From Halomicroarcula saliterrae (GTDB lineage Archaea; Halobacteriota; Halobacteria; Halobacteriales; Haloarculaceae), in contig NZ_JAMQON010000003.1 in NCBI RefSeq assembly GCF_031624395.1, positions 186,001 to 250,000 on the forward strand: a stretch of 64,000 nt of DNA. The letters run 5' to 3'. A model generated the notes under the pieces. That model ran no database searches, was not told the origin of the DNA, and worked only from the letters and a program-made list of their open reading frames with translations. Below, one piece after another: positions 27,282-34,971 of this stretch (its first letter is position 1; each line of letters begins with the position of its first letter). Both the position numbers and the translations under genes were made by a program.

Positions 27282-27949
27282 CTCGGCGGGAGCCCGGGGA
27301 GTTCCTGCATCGGTTTGAGCGTCGCGACGTCGTGGTCGCCGCGGTCCTCGCTGGCCTGCCTGAAGCTGCCGCGGTAGCTGAGGACGTGGCCGGCCAGCGG
27401 GTTCTCGACGGTGGCGAGCACGTGGTAGCGCTCGCCGGGCTCGTCGTAGCGGTCACGCACTTCGACGCCGGCGGCCATGGCTTCGGGGAGGGAGACGTAG
27501 CGGCCCTTGCGGTGGAGCCACTGCCGACCCGCCTCGACTACGAGCTCCCCGTCCTCGACGCGGGGGTGGAGTTCGGTGGCGATGAGGCCGCCCTTTCCGA
27601 GGTAGTCCAGCAAGCGCTCGTTCGCGGCGTCCCACACCGTCACGGAGTCGAACCGGCGGCGGGTGCCGTCGAAGTTGAACACTCGTCGGGTGGTCATGGC
27701 CTCGTGTCCACCGAGTTCGTAGCCGACGGTGGTCACGGCGAACCGGATGTCGTGGCCCGCCTCGGGAAACAGCATGTCCCGGGTCGTCATCGCGTACAGC
27801 GCCGGGAGCACGTGGGTCCCGCGGGAGATGTCCATCCGCCCGCGACCGACCGTGACGCCGTCCTCGGGGCCGAGGCTGTATCGCTCGCGGACCTTCGGAT
27901 GGAGGTCGTCGGCCGCCTCGCCAAGCGCCCGCTCGTAGACGCCCGTCAT
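27278..27949 (-). CDS. DUF4166 domain protein
   Basis: 223 aa soluble-looking protein. Features fit DUF4166: LHPKVRERYSL near the N-terminus, MTTRRVFNFDGTRRRFDSV in the middle, and LLGYRG-type C-terminal strand (here HVLSYRGSF). ATG 27949 starts at MTGVYERALG, directly before the LHPKV helix. It is coupled to the downstream YndJ-like gene, and the domain is fused to YndJ in some bacteria. Possible role in lipid or cell-envelope binding is speculation. Confidence 0.75.
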   Translation of the reverse strand: MTGVYERALGEAADDLHPKVRERYSLGPEDGVTVGRGRMDISRGTHVLPALYAMTTRDMLFPEAGHDIRFAVTTVGYELGGHEAMTTRRVFNFDGTRRRFDSVTVWDAANERLLDYLGKGGLIATELHPRVEDGELVVEAGRQWLHRKGRYVSLPEAMAAGVEVRDRYDEPGERYHVLATVENPLAGHVLSYRGSFRQASEDRGDHDVATLKPMQELPGLPPR

Positions 27950-28085
27950 CGGGGCCTCCAGCGTCCGGCATGGGTTGTCGGCGTGGTGCGACGCGGACTG
28001 GTATCTGGGACCACCATAACGTCTTGATTTCGGCCGGTCGATGAATAAGAATTTCCTGTGAGTATGTGCCACGGTGCCGGCGATA

Positions 28086-29336
28086 TCAAGGCGGTCGGAA
28101 CGCTCGAACCGTCTCGCCATCCGTCGTGTAGATCAGGTCGTCGACGGCGACGACCGTCTCGCCGATATCGTCGCCGGGCACCGTCCACCGCTGTGTCCCG
28201 TCGGCCGGGTCGAAACAGTGGAGGGTGTCGGCGGTCGGGACCAGCACGGCTCCGTCGGTCACGACCGGGCGGCCGGCGGTCGCGGCGTCAAGGTCAGTAG
28301 TCGACCACGCCCGCAAACCATCGGCGAGCCCCAGCGCGTACAGGCCGGGGCCGTCGTCTGGACTGTCGTCTCTAGGTTCGACGCTGTCGCCCGGCGCGAT
28401 GCAGTACAGGTGGTCGGCTCCGGCACTCAGCGGGCCGAGACCCGTTACCCAGATGTGTTCGCGCCACTGGGAGCCGCTGTCAGTCCCGGGAGCGGGTCGG
28501 GCGTCGACTGCGGCAGGGAGGAAGTCCCGGCTATAGACAGTGCCGTCCCGGTAGAACCGGGGACTGGGGGAGTCAGTGGCGATGCCCGGTTTCTCGCCGA
28601 CGATGTCGCCGGTGTCGGCTGCGAGTCTCCAGGGCGTCGAGCCGCTCCCGCCGCTGGAGATGAAGACAGCGTCGTCACTCGCAAACAGGTGCGCCGTCGA
28701 CGGGCCGCCAGTGAGGGCTGTCCGCCATCGTTCGGTACCGCTCGCACTGTCGAACGCGACGACGGTGGGCTCCTCGCCATCGACCAGCGCGTACACGCCG
28801 TGGTCGGCCGCGAAGACCCCTGCATCTACCTTCGAGGGCAGGTCAGCGTTCCACCGTTCGCTCCCGTCGGCCACCGCCAGCGCGGCCACGCCGCTGTCGG
28901 TCGGAACCATAACCGACTCACCGACGACCCACGGCGTCTCGGCCGTCCCGGAGAGTGACTGCTGCCACTGCTGGTCGCCGGTGCGGGCGTCCACTGCATG
29001 GAGCGCCTCGTCCGCGCCGACGTACAGCGTCTCGCCGGCGACGACGGGGTCGGTGAGCGAGGCGCCCAGGTCGGTCGTCCACAGCCCGGCCACCGCCGCC
29101 GTGGGACCGGTCGCTCCCGCGGCGTAGTTGCTCCGGCCCGGCTCCGCGCCCGGCACCGGCCACGCCGAGTCGAGGGTGTCGGGCAGGTCGGGGTCGCCAT
29201 CGGGGATAGCGGGGGCACCGGAGGTTGGCTCGCTAGTTGGACTCGGGGATTGCTCGCCGTCGTCGCTGACACAGCCGGCCAGCGCTGCCGTGCCGAGCGA
29301 GGCGAGGAGCGCGCGTCGGGACCAGTAAGAGGGCAC
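28086..29336 (-). CDS. PQQ-repeat beta-propeller lipoprotein
   Basis: 416 aa from a GTG start that places the signal at the very N-terminus: RRALLASLGTAALAGC with twin arginine at 7-8 and lipobox Cys22. A Ser/Pro/Thr linker follows. The body has repeated propeller blades of the WTTDLG/ALHAVDARTGDQQWQ/AALAVADGSERW/VVAFDSASGTERWRT type, at least six, as in PQQ-like domains. No enzyme residues are obvious; in archaea such proteins are usually surface-exposed and of unknown role. Expected outside the cell, lipid-anchored. Confidence 0.87.
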   Translation of the reverse strand: MPSYWSRRALLASLGTAALAGCVSDDGEQSPSPTSEPTSGAPAIPDGDPDLPDTLDSAWPVPGAEPGRSNYAAGATGPTAAVAGLWTTDLGASLTDPVVAGETLYVGADEALHAVDARTGDQQWQQSLSGTAETPWVVGESVMVPTDSGVAALAVADGSERWNADLPSKVDAGVFAADHGVYALVDGEEPTVVAFDSASGTERWRTALTGGPSTAHLFASDDAVFISSGGSGSTPWRLAADTGDIVGEKPGIATDSPSPRFYRDGTVYSRDFLPAAVDARPAPGTDSGSQWREHIWVTGLGPLSAGADHLYCIAPGDSVEPRDDSPDDGPGLYALGLADGLRAWSTTDLDAATAGRPVVTDGAVLVPTADTLHCFDPADGTQRWTVPGDDIGETVVAVDDLIYTTDGETVRAFRPP

Positions 29337-29528
29337 AACTGGGCGTTCAGAAGAGTCCAGTAAGTGTTTTCTGTCGAACTGGAGTCGGCAGACGAGCGTG
29401 TCCGACCCAGCCCCGGCTACGTTCTCCAGCATGCCATCGGGGCCTTTGCTGGCCGACAGCGGTGCGGGCACGACGCGCGTGCCCTCTCAGTCGTGAAGGG
29501 TTATCTGTCAACGGTGAGTGGCGTTCGT

Positions 29529-29686
29529 ATGGACACCGAGACGCAGCGGTGCTGGTGACCATGCTGGGGACGTTCGCCGTCGGCAGTCTGGTGTTCACGC
29601 CGGTCGGCGGCGCGATACTGGCGCTGATACTCGGGTTCTACGTCATGTACGTCCGACAGTACGAGCTGAAGTACATCCCGCGATAG
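29529..29686 (+). pseudogene. small membrane protein gene with an apparent frameshift
   Basis: ATG 29529 opens MDTETQR, then the frame stops at TGA after Cys-Trp. One base back, from GTG 29549, the sequence VLVTMLGTFAVGSLVFTPV and GGAILALILGFYVMYVRQ runs on to IPR and TAG at 29686. Joining MDTETQR to VLVTMLG by a -1 shift at the CGG TGC site gives a sensible about 52-aa protein with two membrane segments and a basic end. Alternatives are translation from GTG 29549 or ATG 29561, a true inactivating deletion, a programmed -1 shift, or a sequencing error. Confidence 0.55.
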
Positions 29687-29736
29687 CGACGGACGCCTCG
29701 AGAGACCGTCCGTGGTCGACCCCTCGCCGGCCGACC

Positions 29737-31110
29737 TCACTCCTTCGAGCGGAGTTTCCGGTAGAGATACGCGACGCCGAGACCGCCGGCGACAAGCGCC
29801 AGCGGAGACGTGAGCACCTTCGACGCCCCTCGCCGGACCGTCGACGACGATTCGGCGCCGATGTGCTCCAGCACGGCTTCGGTGCTGTTTGCGACCGGTT
29901 CTGGGTCGTTCCCCGCCTCGGCCGCCGCGTCGGGGTCTTTGAGCAGGTGGCCCGTCGTCAGGCAGACGACCGACTCGTCGGCCTCGATTTCCCCTTCCTC
30001 GCGGAGCTTGTGGAGCCCGGCGACCGACGCCGCGGAGGCCGGCTCGACGCCGACGCCCTCGCCGGCGAGTTCGCGCTGGGCCTCGGTGATCTCCTCGTCG
30101 GAGACGGCGACGGCCGTGCCGCCGGTCTCGCGGATGCCCGGCAGCGCCTTCGGGGCGTTGACCGGGTTGCCGATACGGATAGCGGTCGCGCGGGTCTCGA
30201 CCGACTCCCAGCGGTTGGTCTCGTCGAGGCCCTCGTGGATGGCCTCGACCATCGGCGCGGCGCCCTCGGCCTGTGCGCCGGTGAGTTTCGGCACCTGGTC
30301 CTCCGTGATGGCGCCCGATTTGACCAGCTCCCGGAAACACTTGTACAGCGCCGCGGTGTTGCCGGCGTTGCCGACGGGCAGGACGATGCGGTCGGGGTAC
30401 TCGCCGTAGTCGGCGTAGTGCTCCTCCATGATTTCGAGGCCGATGGTCTTCTGGCCCTCCAGGCGGAACGGGTTCAGCGAGTTCAGCAGATAGGCCTCGC
30501 CCCGGGCCGCGAGGTCCTGGACGATGTCGAGACACTGGTCGAAGTTGCCGTCGACTTCGAGGATGCGGGCCTTGTGCAGGGCCGCCTGTGCTATCTTCCC
30601 GGCGGCGACCTTCCCGGCGGGGAGCAAGACGAGCGTCTCCATGTCGCCGCGGGCGCCGTAGGCCGCGAGCGCCGCGGAGGTGTTCCCCGTCGAGGCACAG
30701 GCCAGCCGGTCGACGCCGACCTCCTGGGCGACGCGGACGCCGACCGTCATTCCGCGGTCCTTGAACGAGCCGGTGGGGTTCATCCCCTCGTGTTTCACGC
30801 GGAGGCTGTCGACGCCCGCGGCCTCCTCGATGCGGGGCACCTCGTGCAGCGGCGTGTCCCCCTCGGGGAGCGTCACGCCCACGTCGAAGGGCAGGGCGGC
30901 GTGGTAGCGCCAGACCCCGGACCCCTCGCCCTCGAAGTCCTCGAACGTCGGCAGGTCGCCGTAGCGCACTTCGAGGAGCCCGTCGCAGTCGTCGCAGGTG
31001 TAACGGACCTCCTCGAACGGTGCGAACGTCTCCCCACACTCGATACAGGCCAGCCAGACGCCGTCGGCGGCCTCCGGCGGCACGTCGTCAGTGAGTTGCA
31101 GGTCGGCCAT
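29737..31110 (-). CDS. thrC: threonine synthase with a C-terminal membrane segment
   Basis: 457 aa PLP enzyme converting O-phosphohomoserine to threonine. Two Cys pairs (CIEC at 22-25 and CDDC at 39-42) form a zinc-ribbon-like N-terminus. The PLP lysine is Lys117 in GSFKDRGM, with CASTGNTSAALAAYGARG and VLPVGNAGNTAAL. Unusual: the chain continues past the enzyme with a linker (STVRRGASKVLTS) and then a hydrophobic stretch LALVAGGLGVAYLY followed by basic RKLRSKE, a likely tail anchor with the enzyme on the cytoplasmic side. ATG 31110 was preferred; ATG 31137 would add nine residues. Confidence 0.9.
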   Translation of the reverse strand: MADLQLTDDVPPEAADGVWLACIECGETFAPFEEVRYTCDDCDGLLEVRYGDLPTFEDFEGEGSGVWRYHAALPFDVGVTLPEGDTPLHEVPRIEEAAGVDSLRVKHEGMNPTGSFKDRGMTVGVRVAQEVGVDRLACASTGNTSAALAAYGARGDMETLVLLPAGKVAAGKIAQAALHKARILEVDGNFDQCLDIVQDLAARGEAYLLNSLNPFRLEGQKTIGLEIMEEHYADYGEYPDRIVLPVGNAGNTAALYKCFRELVKSGAITEDQVPKLTGAQAEGAAPMVEAIHEGLDETNRWESVETRATAIRIGNPVNAPKALPGIRETGGTAVAVSDEEITEAQRELAGEGVGVEPASAASVAGLHKLREEGEIEADESVVCLTTGHLLKDPDAAAEAGNDPEPVANSTEAVLEHIGAESSSTVRRGASKVLTSPLALVAGGLGVAYLYRKLRSKE

Positions 31111-31320
31111 TATCGTCTCGATGGTCCCATCCGGCAAAAGTCGGACGGTTACGGGCCGTAGCAGTCGGACTTCTTTCGTCTGATGGCGCTACGTACCTCT
31201 CCCGCAAGCACTGACCGCCCTTCAGACCGCAAACAGACCGAACGCTCGACGGCTGCGACTGGAGCAAGCGGGGCTTTCTGGCTCTCTGTATCGGGACCTG
31301 CAGGCACGAATACCGTTGTT

Positions 31321-32310
31321 TTACCACGCCGCCACCAGCGCTTCCCCGTCACGCTCGAACGCAGTATCGAACTCCCGGCTCCGCCGTCGCATCGTCTCGC
31401 GACACCACTGGGCGACCGCGCCGCCGGCCAGATGGACCGCACAGTTCCTGATTTCGACGGGGACCAGCCGAAGCTGCTCCGGCGTCCCGTCCTCGGCGAC
31501 GGTCAGTTCGAAGAGGAAGCTCCGGTCGTTGCGCAGAGCGTCGTCGACAGCGTAGTCGTCGACGAAGTCGCCGCAGTCGTACATGAGGAGTCCGTTGTCG
31601 GCGACCTCGACGGCTTTGAACACGTGAGCGCTGTGGCCGTGGACGACGTCGACACCGCGGTCCAGCAGCCAGTGGCCCACCTCGCGGTGCCGGCCGAACA
31701 CCTCGGTCGTCATGTTGGGGCCCCAGTGGAGCGAGGCGACGAGCAGGTCGGGGTCGGTCGCCAGCGCGTCGTCGACGGCGGTCGCCAGTTTCCCTCGCTC
31801 GGTGGGGTCGTTCAGGTCCAGCGCCGTCCGGGCGACGCCGGGACCGTCGGGACCGGCGGCGTACTCGGGCGTGTTGTCGGTCGCCGAGCAGAACGCCACC
31901 GTGAGCTCGCCGACGGTCGCCGTCGCGGGTGCCCGGGCGTCGCGCTCGTCCCGGCCCGCGCCGCTGTGGGCGATGCCGGCCGCCGAGAGCGCGTCGAGGG
32001 TGTCCAGCAGCGCCGGCTCCCCGAAGTCGAGCAGGTGGTTGTTCGCCAGCGTGGCCCAGTCGACGCCGGCGGCCGAAAGGGCGGGAACCGCCCAGTCCTG
32101 GTCGGCCCGGAAGTGAAAGGGGCGGTGCGTGCGCTGCCAGGGTCGGCCCCGCGTCGACAGCGGGCACTCCAGATTGATGAACAGCGCGTCCAGCGCCCGC
32201 AAGCGCGACAGCGCGCCGTCCCAGACGGCATCGACGGCGCGGGTCCGCTGGCGCTCGTCGACGAGGCGCCCGAGCATCACGTCGCCCGTGAAACCGAGCG
32301 TGTACGTTAT
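31321..32310 (-). CDS. CapA-family (poly-gamma-glutamate synthesis type) protein, start codon abnormal
   Basis: CapA-type calcineurin-like fold. Family blocks: FINLECPLSTRG, NNHLLDFGEPALLDTL, LLVASLHWGPNMT, GVDVVHGHSAHVFKAVEV, and YDCGDFVDDY. The conserved opening TLGFTGDVMLGRLVDE is encoded, but between it and the upstream TAG (32316) the codons are CAC ATA ACG TAC ACG, with no ATG, GTG or TTG. The first normal starts (GTG 32280, ATG 32277) would cut off the GD of the metal site. ATA at 32310 sits where MTYTLGF would begin, so it may be a mutated or rare start; I place the start there. No membrane anchor is present. Confidence 0.75.
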   Translation of the reverse strand: MTYTLGFTGDVMLGRLVDERQRTRAVDAVWDGALSRLRALDALFINLECPLSTRGRPWQRTHRPFHFRADQDWAVPALSAAGVDWATLANNHLLDFGEPALLDTLDALSAAGIAHSGAGRDERDARAPATATVGELTVAFCSATDNTPEYAAGPDGPGVARTALDLNDPTERGKLATAVDDALATDPDLLVASLHWGPNMTTEVFGRHREVGHWLLDRGVDVVHGHSAHVFKAVEVADNGLLMYDCGDFVDDYAVDDALRNDRSFLFELTVAEDGTPEQLRLVPVEIRNCAVHLAGGAVAQWCRETMRRRSREFDTAFERDGEALVAAW

Positions 32311-32355
32311 GTGCTACCGTACGCCGCGCAGGCGAAAAGGGGCGTCGGTCAGGAG

Positions 32356-32766
32356 TCAGGCGCCGTCGGCTGGCGCCTCGTCGAGTGTCTCGCCGTCGAA
32401 CGAATCGATGCTGTCGTGGACCGCGGCGGTCCACCCGTCCAGAGCCTCGTGCATCAGTTCCCGGGCCTCGTCGAGCGGCGTCGCCGTGTACTGGTAGACG
32501 TGGCCGCCGCCGTCGAGCAGACGGCGCTCGCGCCGTGCCAGCCCCTTCTCGCGCAGCGTCGACAGCGAGCGATTGACGTTCGAGCGGTCCCGCTCTAACG
32601 CGTTCGCCAACTCCTCGACGGTGGTGGCCGGCGTGGACAGCAGCGTCCGGTAGGTCCGGACTTCGTGGCCCTGGACGCCGAAAACACACGCCATCACTTC
32701 CGCGAGGTCCGGTTCGTCAGTGGCCATCAGGTCGCGAAACTGCTCCGGCGAGGGGTCGAGACTCAT
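32356..32766 (-). CDS. winged-helix regulator (TrmB/MarR-like)
   Basis: 136 aa. A DNA-binding winged helix covers about residues 30-90: VRTYRTLLSTPATTVEELAN, then LERDRSNVNRSLSTLREKGL as the recognition helix and RRERRLLDGGGHVYQYTAT as the wing. A C-terminal helix follows that could dimerise. No ligand domain. It lies 45 bases upstream of the CapA-like gene in the same direction and may regulate it. Confidence 0.8.
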   Translation of the reverse strand: MSLDPSPEQFRDLMATDEPDLAEVMACVFGVQGHEVRTYRTLLSTPATTVEELANALERDRSNVNRSLSTLREKGLARRERRLLDGGGHVYQYTATPLDEARELMHEALDGWTAAVHDSIDSFDGETLDEAPADGA

Positions 32767-32817
32767 ATGCGAGCGGATAGACGCGCCGGGCGCATAAACG
32801 GGGTTGTTACCCCGAAC

Positions 32818-33054
32818 TCACCCGCTCTCCGTGCCGTACCCCTGGCGCTGCAGGCAGCCTCGCATCTCCTCGCGGGACTCGTGTCTGTGTAGCCGGGTCG
32901 GCGTATCGCAGTACCAGACCCCGTCGTAGCGCAGTGTCACCTCGTGAGAGGACCCGAGGAACTCGGTGCGGACGACGACGCGCTGGCCGGATTCGAGAGC
33001 ATCGAGTATGGTCTCGATGTCCGTGTCACCGGCGTCGACGACGAGTGGCTCCAT
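32818..33054 (-). CDS. small haloarchaeal hypothetical protein, 78 aa
   Basis: Begins MEPLVVDAGDTDIETILDAL, followed by GQRVVVRTEFLGSSHEVTLR and a DGVWYCDTPTRLHRH segment, so it looks like a compact alpha/beta or all-beta domain with one Cys near its middle and one near the end. I recognise no family. Codon use is normal for the window, and ATG 33054 gives the most sensible N-terminus. Same strand as the winged-helix gene (51-base gap), so they might share a transcript. Confidence 0.6.
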   Translation of the reverse strand: MEPLVVDAGDTDIETILDALESGQRVVVRTEFLGSSHEVTLRYDGVWYCDTPTRLHRHESREEMRGCLQRQGYGTESG

Positions 33055-33275
33055 CGGCCGACGGTACCGGGGCCAGCGACTTAGGCTATTGGTAGTGTGA
33101 CGACCGTTCACACCCGGAGTGGAAAGGGTAGTGTTTCGGGTGGAACTCCCGGCCCGAGACGGGCCGTTGCAGTCTCTTACCGGTACTCCTCTGACCGGGG
33201 TCGGCGATACCGGTAGAGAGCTACGGCGGTCAGTGCGACACAACTTCTATACCCGTCTCGGTCGGGGACACACGT

Positions 33276-34013
33276 ATGACGGAACGAGCCGACGAGACAG
33301 TTCTCGTCACGGGCGCGAGTTCGGGTATCGGCGCGGCGACGGTCCGACGGGTCGCTGCCGACGGGGCCGAGATCGCCCTGCTGGCACGCAGTGAGGACCG
33401 GCTCCGTGAGCTGGCCGACGAGGTGGCCGCCGACCACGGCGTCGAGACCCACGTCGTCCCGGCCGACGTGCGCGACTCGGCGGCAGTGGCGGCCGCCGTC
33501 GAGTCCACCGTCGAGACGCTCGGGCCGCTCTCGGGCGTCGTGGTCAACGCCGGCCTCGCCCGCGGGAGCGACGTCGAGGCGATGACCGACGACGAGTTCC
33601 TGACGACACAGCGGGTCAACACCGAGGGCGCGTTCTACACCGCCCGCGAGGCGCTCCCGGCGCTCCGCGAGACGGCGGGCAATATCGTCTTCATCGGGAG
33701 CTTCGCGGGCAAGTACCCCCGGCCGTTCAACCCGGTCTACGCCGCGACGAAGTGGTGGGTCCGCGGGTTCGCGATGAGCCTCGCCGCACAGGTCGGCGAC
33801 GACGATATCGGCGTCACCGTCGTCAATCCCTCGGAGGTCCGCACGGAGTTCGAGAGCGCCGACGGCACCCCTTTCGAGGAGGTGTTCGAGGAAGGCGAGG
33901 TGACCGAACCCGAAGAAGTCGCCGACGCCGTCGCCTTCGCGCTCTCTCAGGAGCCGCCGACGACGGTCAACGAACTCGACGTCTATCGCCGGGACAAGTT
34001 CGGACACTTCTAA
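33276..34013 (+). CDS. short-chain dehydrogenase/reductase
   Basis: 245 aa Rossmann-fold oxidoreductase. The nucleotide-binding motif is TGASSGIG (residues 12-19), the NAG motif is VVNAGLARG, and the catalytic Tyr and Lys are in YAATK (155-159) with the Ser in FIGSFAGKY upstream. The LLARSEDRL segment after strand 2 (Arg instead of Asp) suggests NADP(H). Substrate unknown. A TTGCCC/GGGCAA hairpin follows the stop. Confidence 0.93.
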   Translation: MTERADETVLVTGASSGIGAATVRRVAADGAEIALLARSEDRLRELADEVAADHGVETHVVPADVRDSAAVAAAVESTVETLGPLSGVVVNAGLARGSDVEAMTDDEFLTTQRVNTEGAFYTAREALPALRETAGNIVFIGSFAGKYPRPFNPVYAATKWWVRGFAMSLAAQVGDDDIGVTVVNPSEVRTEFESADGTPFEEVFEEGEVTEPEEVADAVAFALSQEPPTTVNELDVYRRDKFGHF

Positions 34014-34018
34014 CTCGG

Positions 34019-34036
34019 TTGCCCGCCACTGGGCAA
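34019..34036 (+). terminator. hairpin after the SDR gene
   Basis: TTGCCC pairs with GGGCAA across the loop GCCACT, seven bases after the SDR stop and followed by AATTA. It could mark the 3' end of the SDR mRNA; the vapB promoter lies just beyond. Confidence 0.4.
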
Positions 34037-34080
34037 ATTAGGACGTAAATTACTTTCCTGAGCGACACGAACACTCTCCC

Positions 34081-34329
34081 ATGTCCCACGAGGTCGAAGA
34101 CGAGACGACAGTGAACGAGAGCTACTCGGTCACGGTGCCGGCGTCGGTACGGCGAGAAGCCGGTGTCGAAGCTGGTGACAAACTCCGCTGGCACGTCGAC
34201 GAGAGCGGGGGGCTCTCGGTCAAAGTCGTCAAGCAACAGTATGGCGCGTTCTCGAAGCTCGAACCGGTCGACGTCGGCGAACCGACCGACGCCGCCGAGG
34301 ACCACGACCTCCTCGCCGGCGATTACTGA
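34081..34329 (+). CDS. vapB: AbrB-type antitoxin (VapB-like)
   Basis: 82 aa. The N-terminal swapped-hairpin fold shows as NESYSVTVPASVRREAGVEA and GDKLRWHVDESGGLSVKVV, the SpoVT/AbrB (MazE-like) DNA-binding pattern. The C-terminal acidic tail (VDVGEPTDAAEDHDLLAGDY) is the part expected to wrap and block the toxin. Its stop overlaps the toxin start (TGATG). A palindromic GTAAATTAC at 34045-34053, at the TATA position, is a possible promoter/operator for autoregulation. Confidence 0.9.
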   Translation: MSHEVEDETTVNESYSVTVPASVRREAGVEAGDKLRWHVDESGGLSVKVVKQQYGAFSKLEPVDVGEPTDAAEDHDLLAGDY

Positions 34330-34760
34330 TGGCTGCGGTCGTCGTCGACGCCAACGTCGTCATTTCGGCCCGTCTCGCACGGGACCAGAACCACGACCGT
34401 GGCGCCGCGATTACAGCGGCTATCGACCAGGGACGGCTCCCCACGGCGTACGTTCTCAGCGACGTGCTGGAAGAGGTGTGCAACTATCTTCAGGCACGAG
34501 CTGGGCACGACGTCGCGACCGAAACACTGGACGCGTTGCTCGAGAGCAGCGGGTTCGAACTCAGACAGACACCGAAAGCCGACTTCGGCGCCGGCCGCTC
34601 GGTGTTCCGACGGTACGACTCGCTCTCGTTGACCGACGCCGTCATCGTGGCCGCGATGCAGCGACAGGACGTCGAGTATCTCTACAGTTTCGACGACGGG
34701 TTCGACAGCGTCCCCGATATAACGCGTCTCACGACACCCGATAACCCGTTCGAGTCGTAG
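34329..34760 (+). CDS. vapC: PIN-domain toxin (VapC-like ribonuclease)
   Basis: 143 aa. PIN-domain acidic residues are in place: Asp7 (VVVDANV), a Glu in LSDVLEEVCNYL (near residue 47), Asp in SLTDAVIVAAM (about 101) and Asp in SFDDGFD (about 119). These would bind Mg or Mn to cut RNA, commonly tRNA. Together with the upstream antitoxin it forms a type II toxin-antitoxin pair. It sits beside the arginine block, separated by a 74-bp duplicated argF tail. Confidence 0.92.
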   Translation: MAAVVVDANVVISARLARDQNHDRGAAITAAIDQGRLPTAYVLSDVLEEVCNYLQARAGHDVATETLDALLESSGFELRQTPKADFGAGRSVFRRYDSLSLTDAVIVAAMQRQDVEYLYSFDDGFDSVPDITRLTTPDNPFES

Positions 34761-34801
34761 TCGCTCCGTCCGGGTGGGACAGACGGAGAAAGCCACTCCT
34801 C

Positions 34802-34875
34802 CGCTCGCGGCGCTAGTCCTGCTCCGACAGCCACGCCAGCAACCCCTTCTGCGCGTGTAGCCGATTCTCCGCCTG
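34802..34875 (-). pseudogene. duplicated 3' end of argF
   Basis: 74 bases that match 34961-35034 (the true argF end) at 72 positions. They encode the last residues QAENRLHAQKGLLAWLSEQ plus Asp and a TAG stop. Upstream on the minus strand the similarity stops abruptly and no gene body is attached. The copy lies 159 bases from its source. Between the two are hairpins at 34902-34924 and 34950-34970. Confidence 0.85.
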
Positions 34876-34901
34876 CACCGGCACCCACTTTTTCCGCGTC
34901 G

Positions 34902-34924
34902 GGTCGTTCGCTTCGCTCACGACC
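34902..34924. repeat. GA-headed hairpin between the two argF tails
   Basis: Stem GGTCGT/ACGACC (6 bp) around TCGCTTCGCTC. On the minus strand the head reads GA-GC-GAA-GC-GA: tandem G.A mismatches, two G-C pairs and a GAA loop. Same head as the other members listed at 21480, 24464, 34950, 38456, 40201 and 42219. Confidence 0.65.
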
Positions 34925-34949
34925 GCTCGCGCAAAAACCTGGGGAAAAA

Positions 34950-34970
34950 GCCGCTCGCTTCGCTCGCGGC
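34950..34970. repeat. GA-headed hairpin at the argF stop
   Basis: Stem GCCGC/GCGGC (5 bp) around TCGCTTCGCTC, ending one base from the argF stop codon (34972-34974). The position fits a terminator of the arginine operon. The right arm of this hairpin was included in the duplicated tail at 34802. Confidence 0.65.
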
Positions 34971-34971
34971 G

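Noticed and set aside
34081-34760. VapBC as a novel defence system
   Set aside because: Both proteins match ordinary type II toxin-antitoxin families (AbrB-type antitoxin, PIN toxin), and there are no other defence genes nearby.
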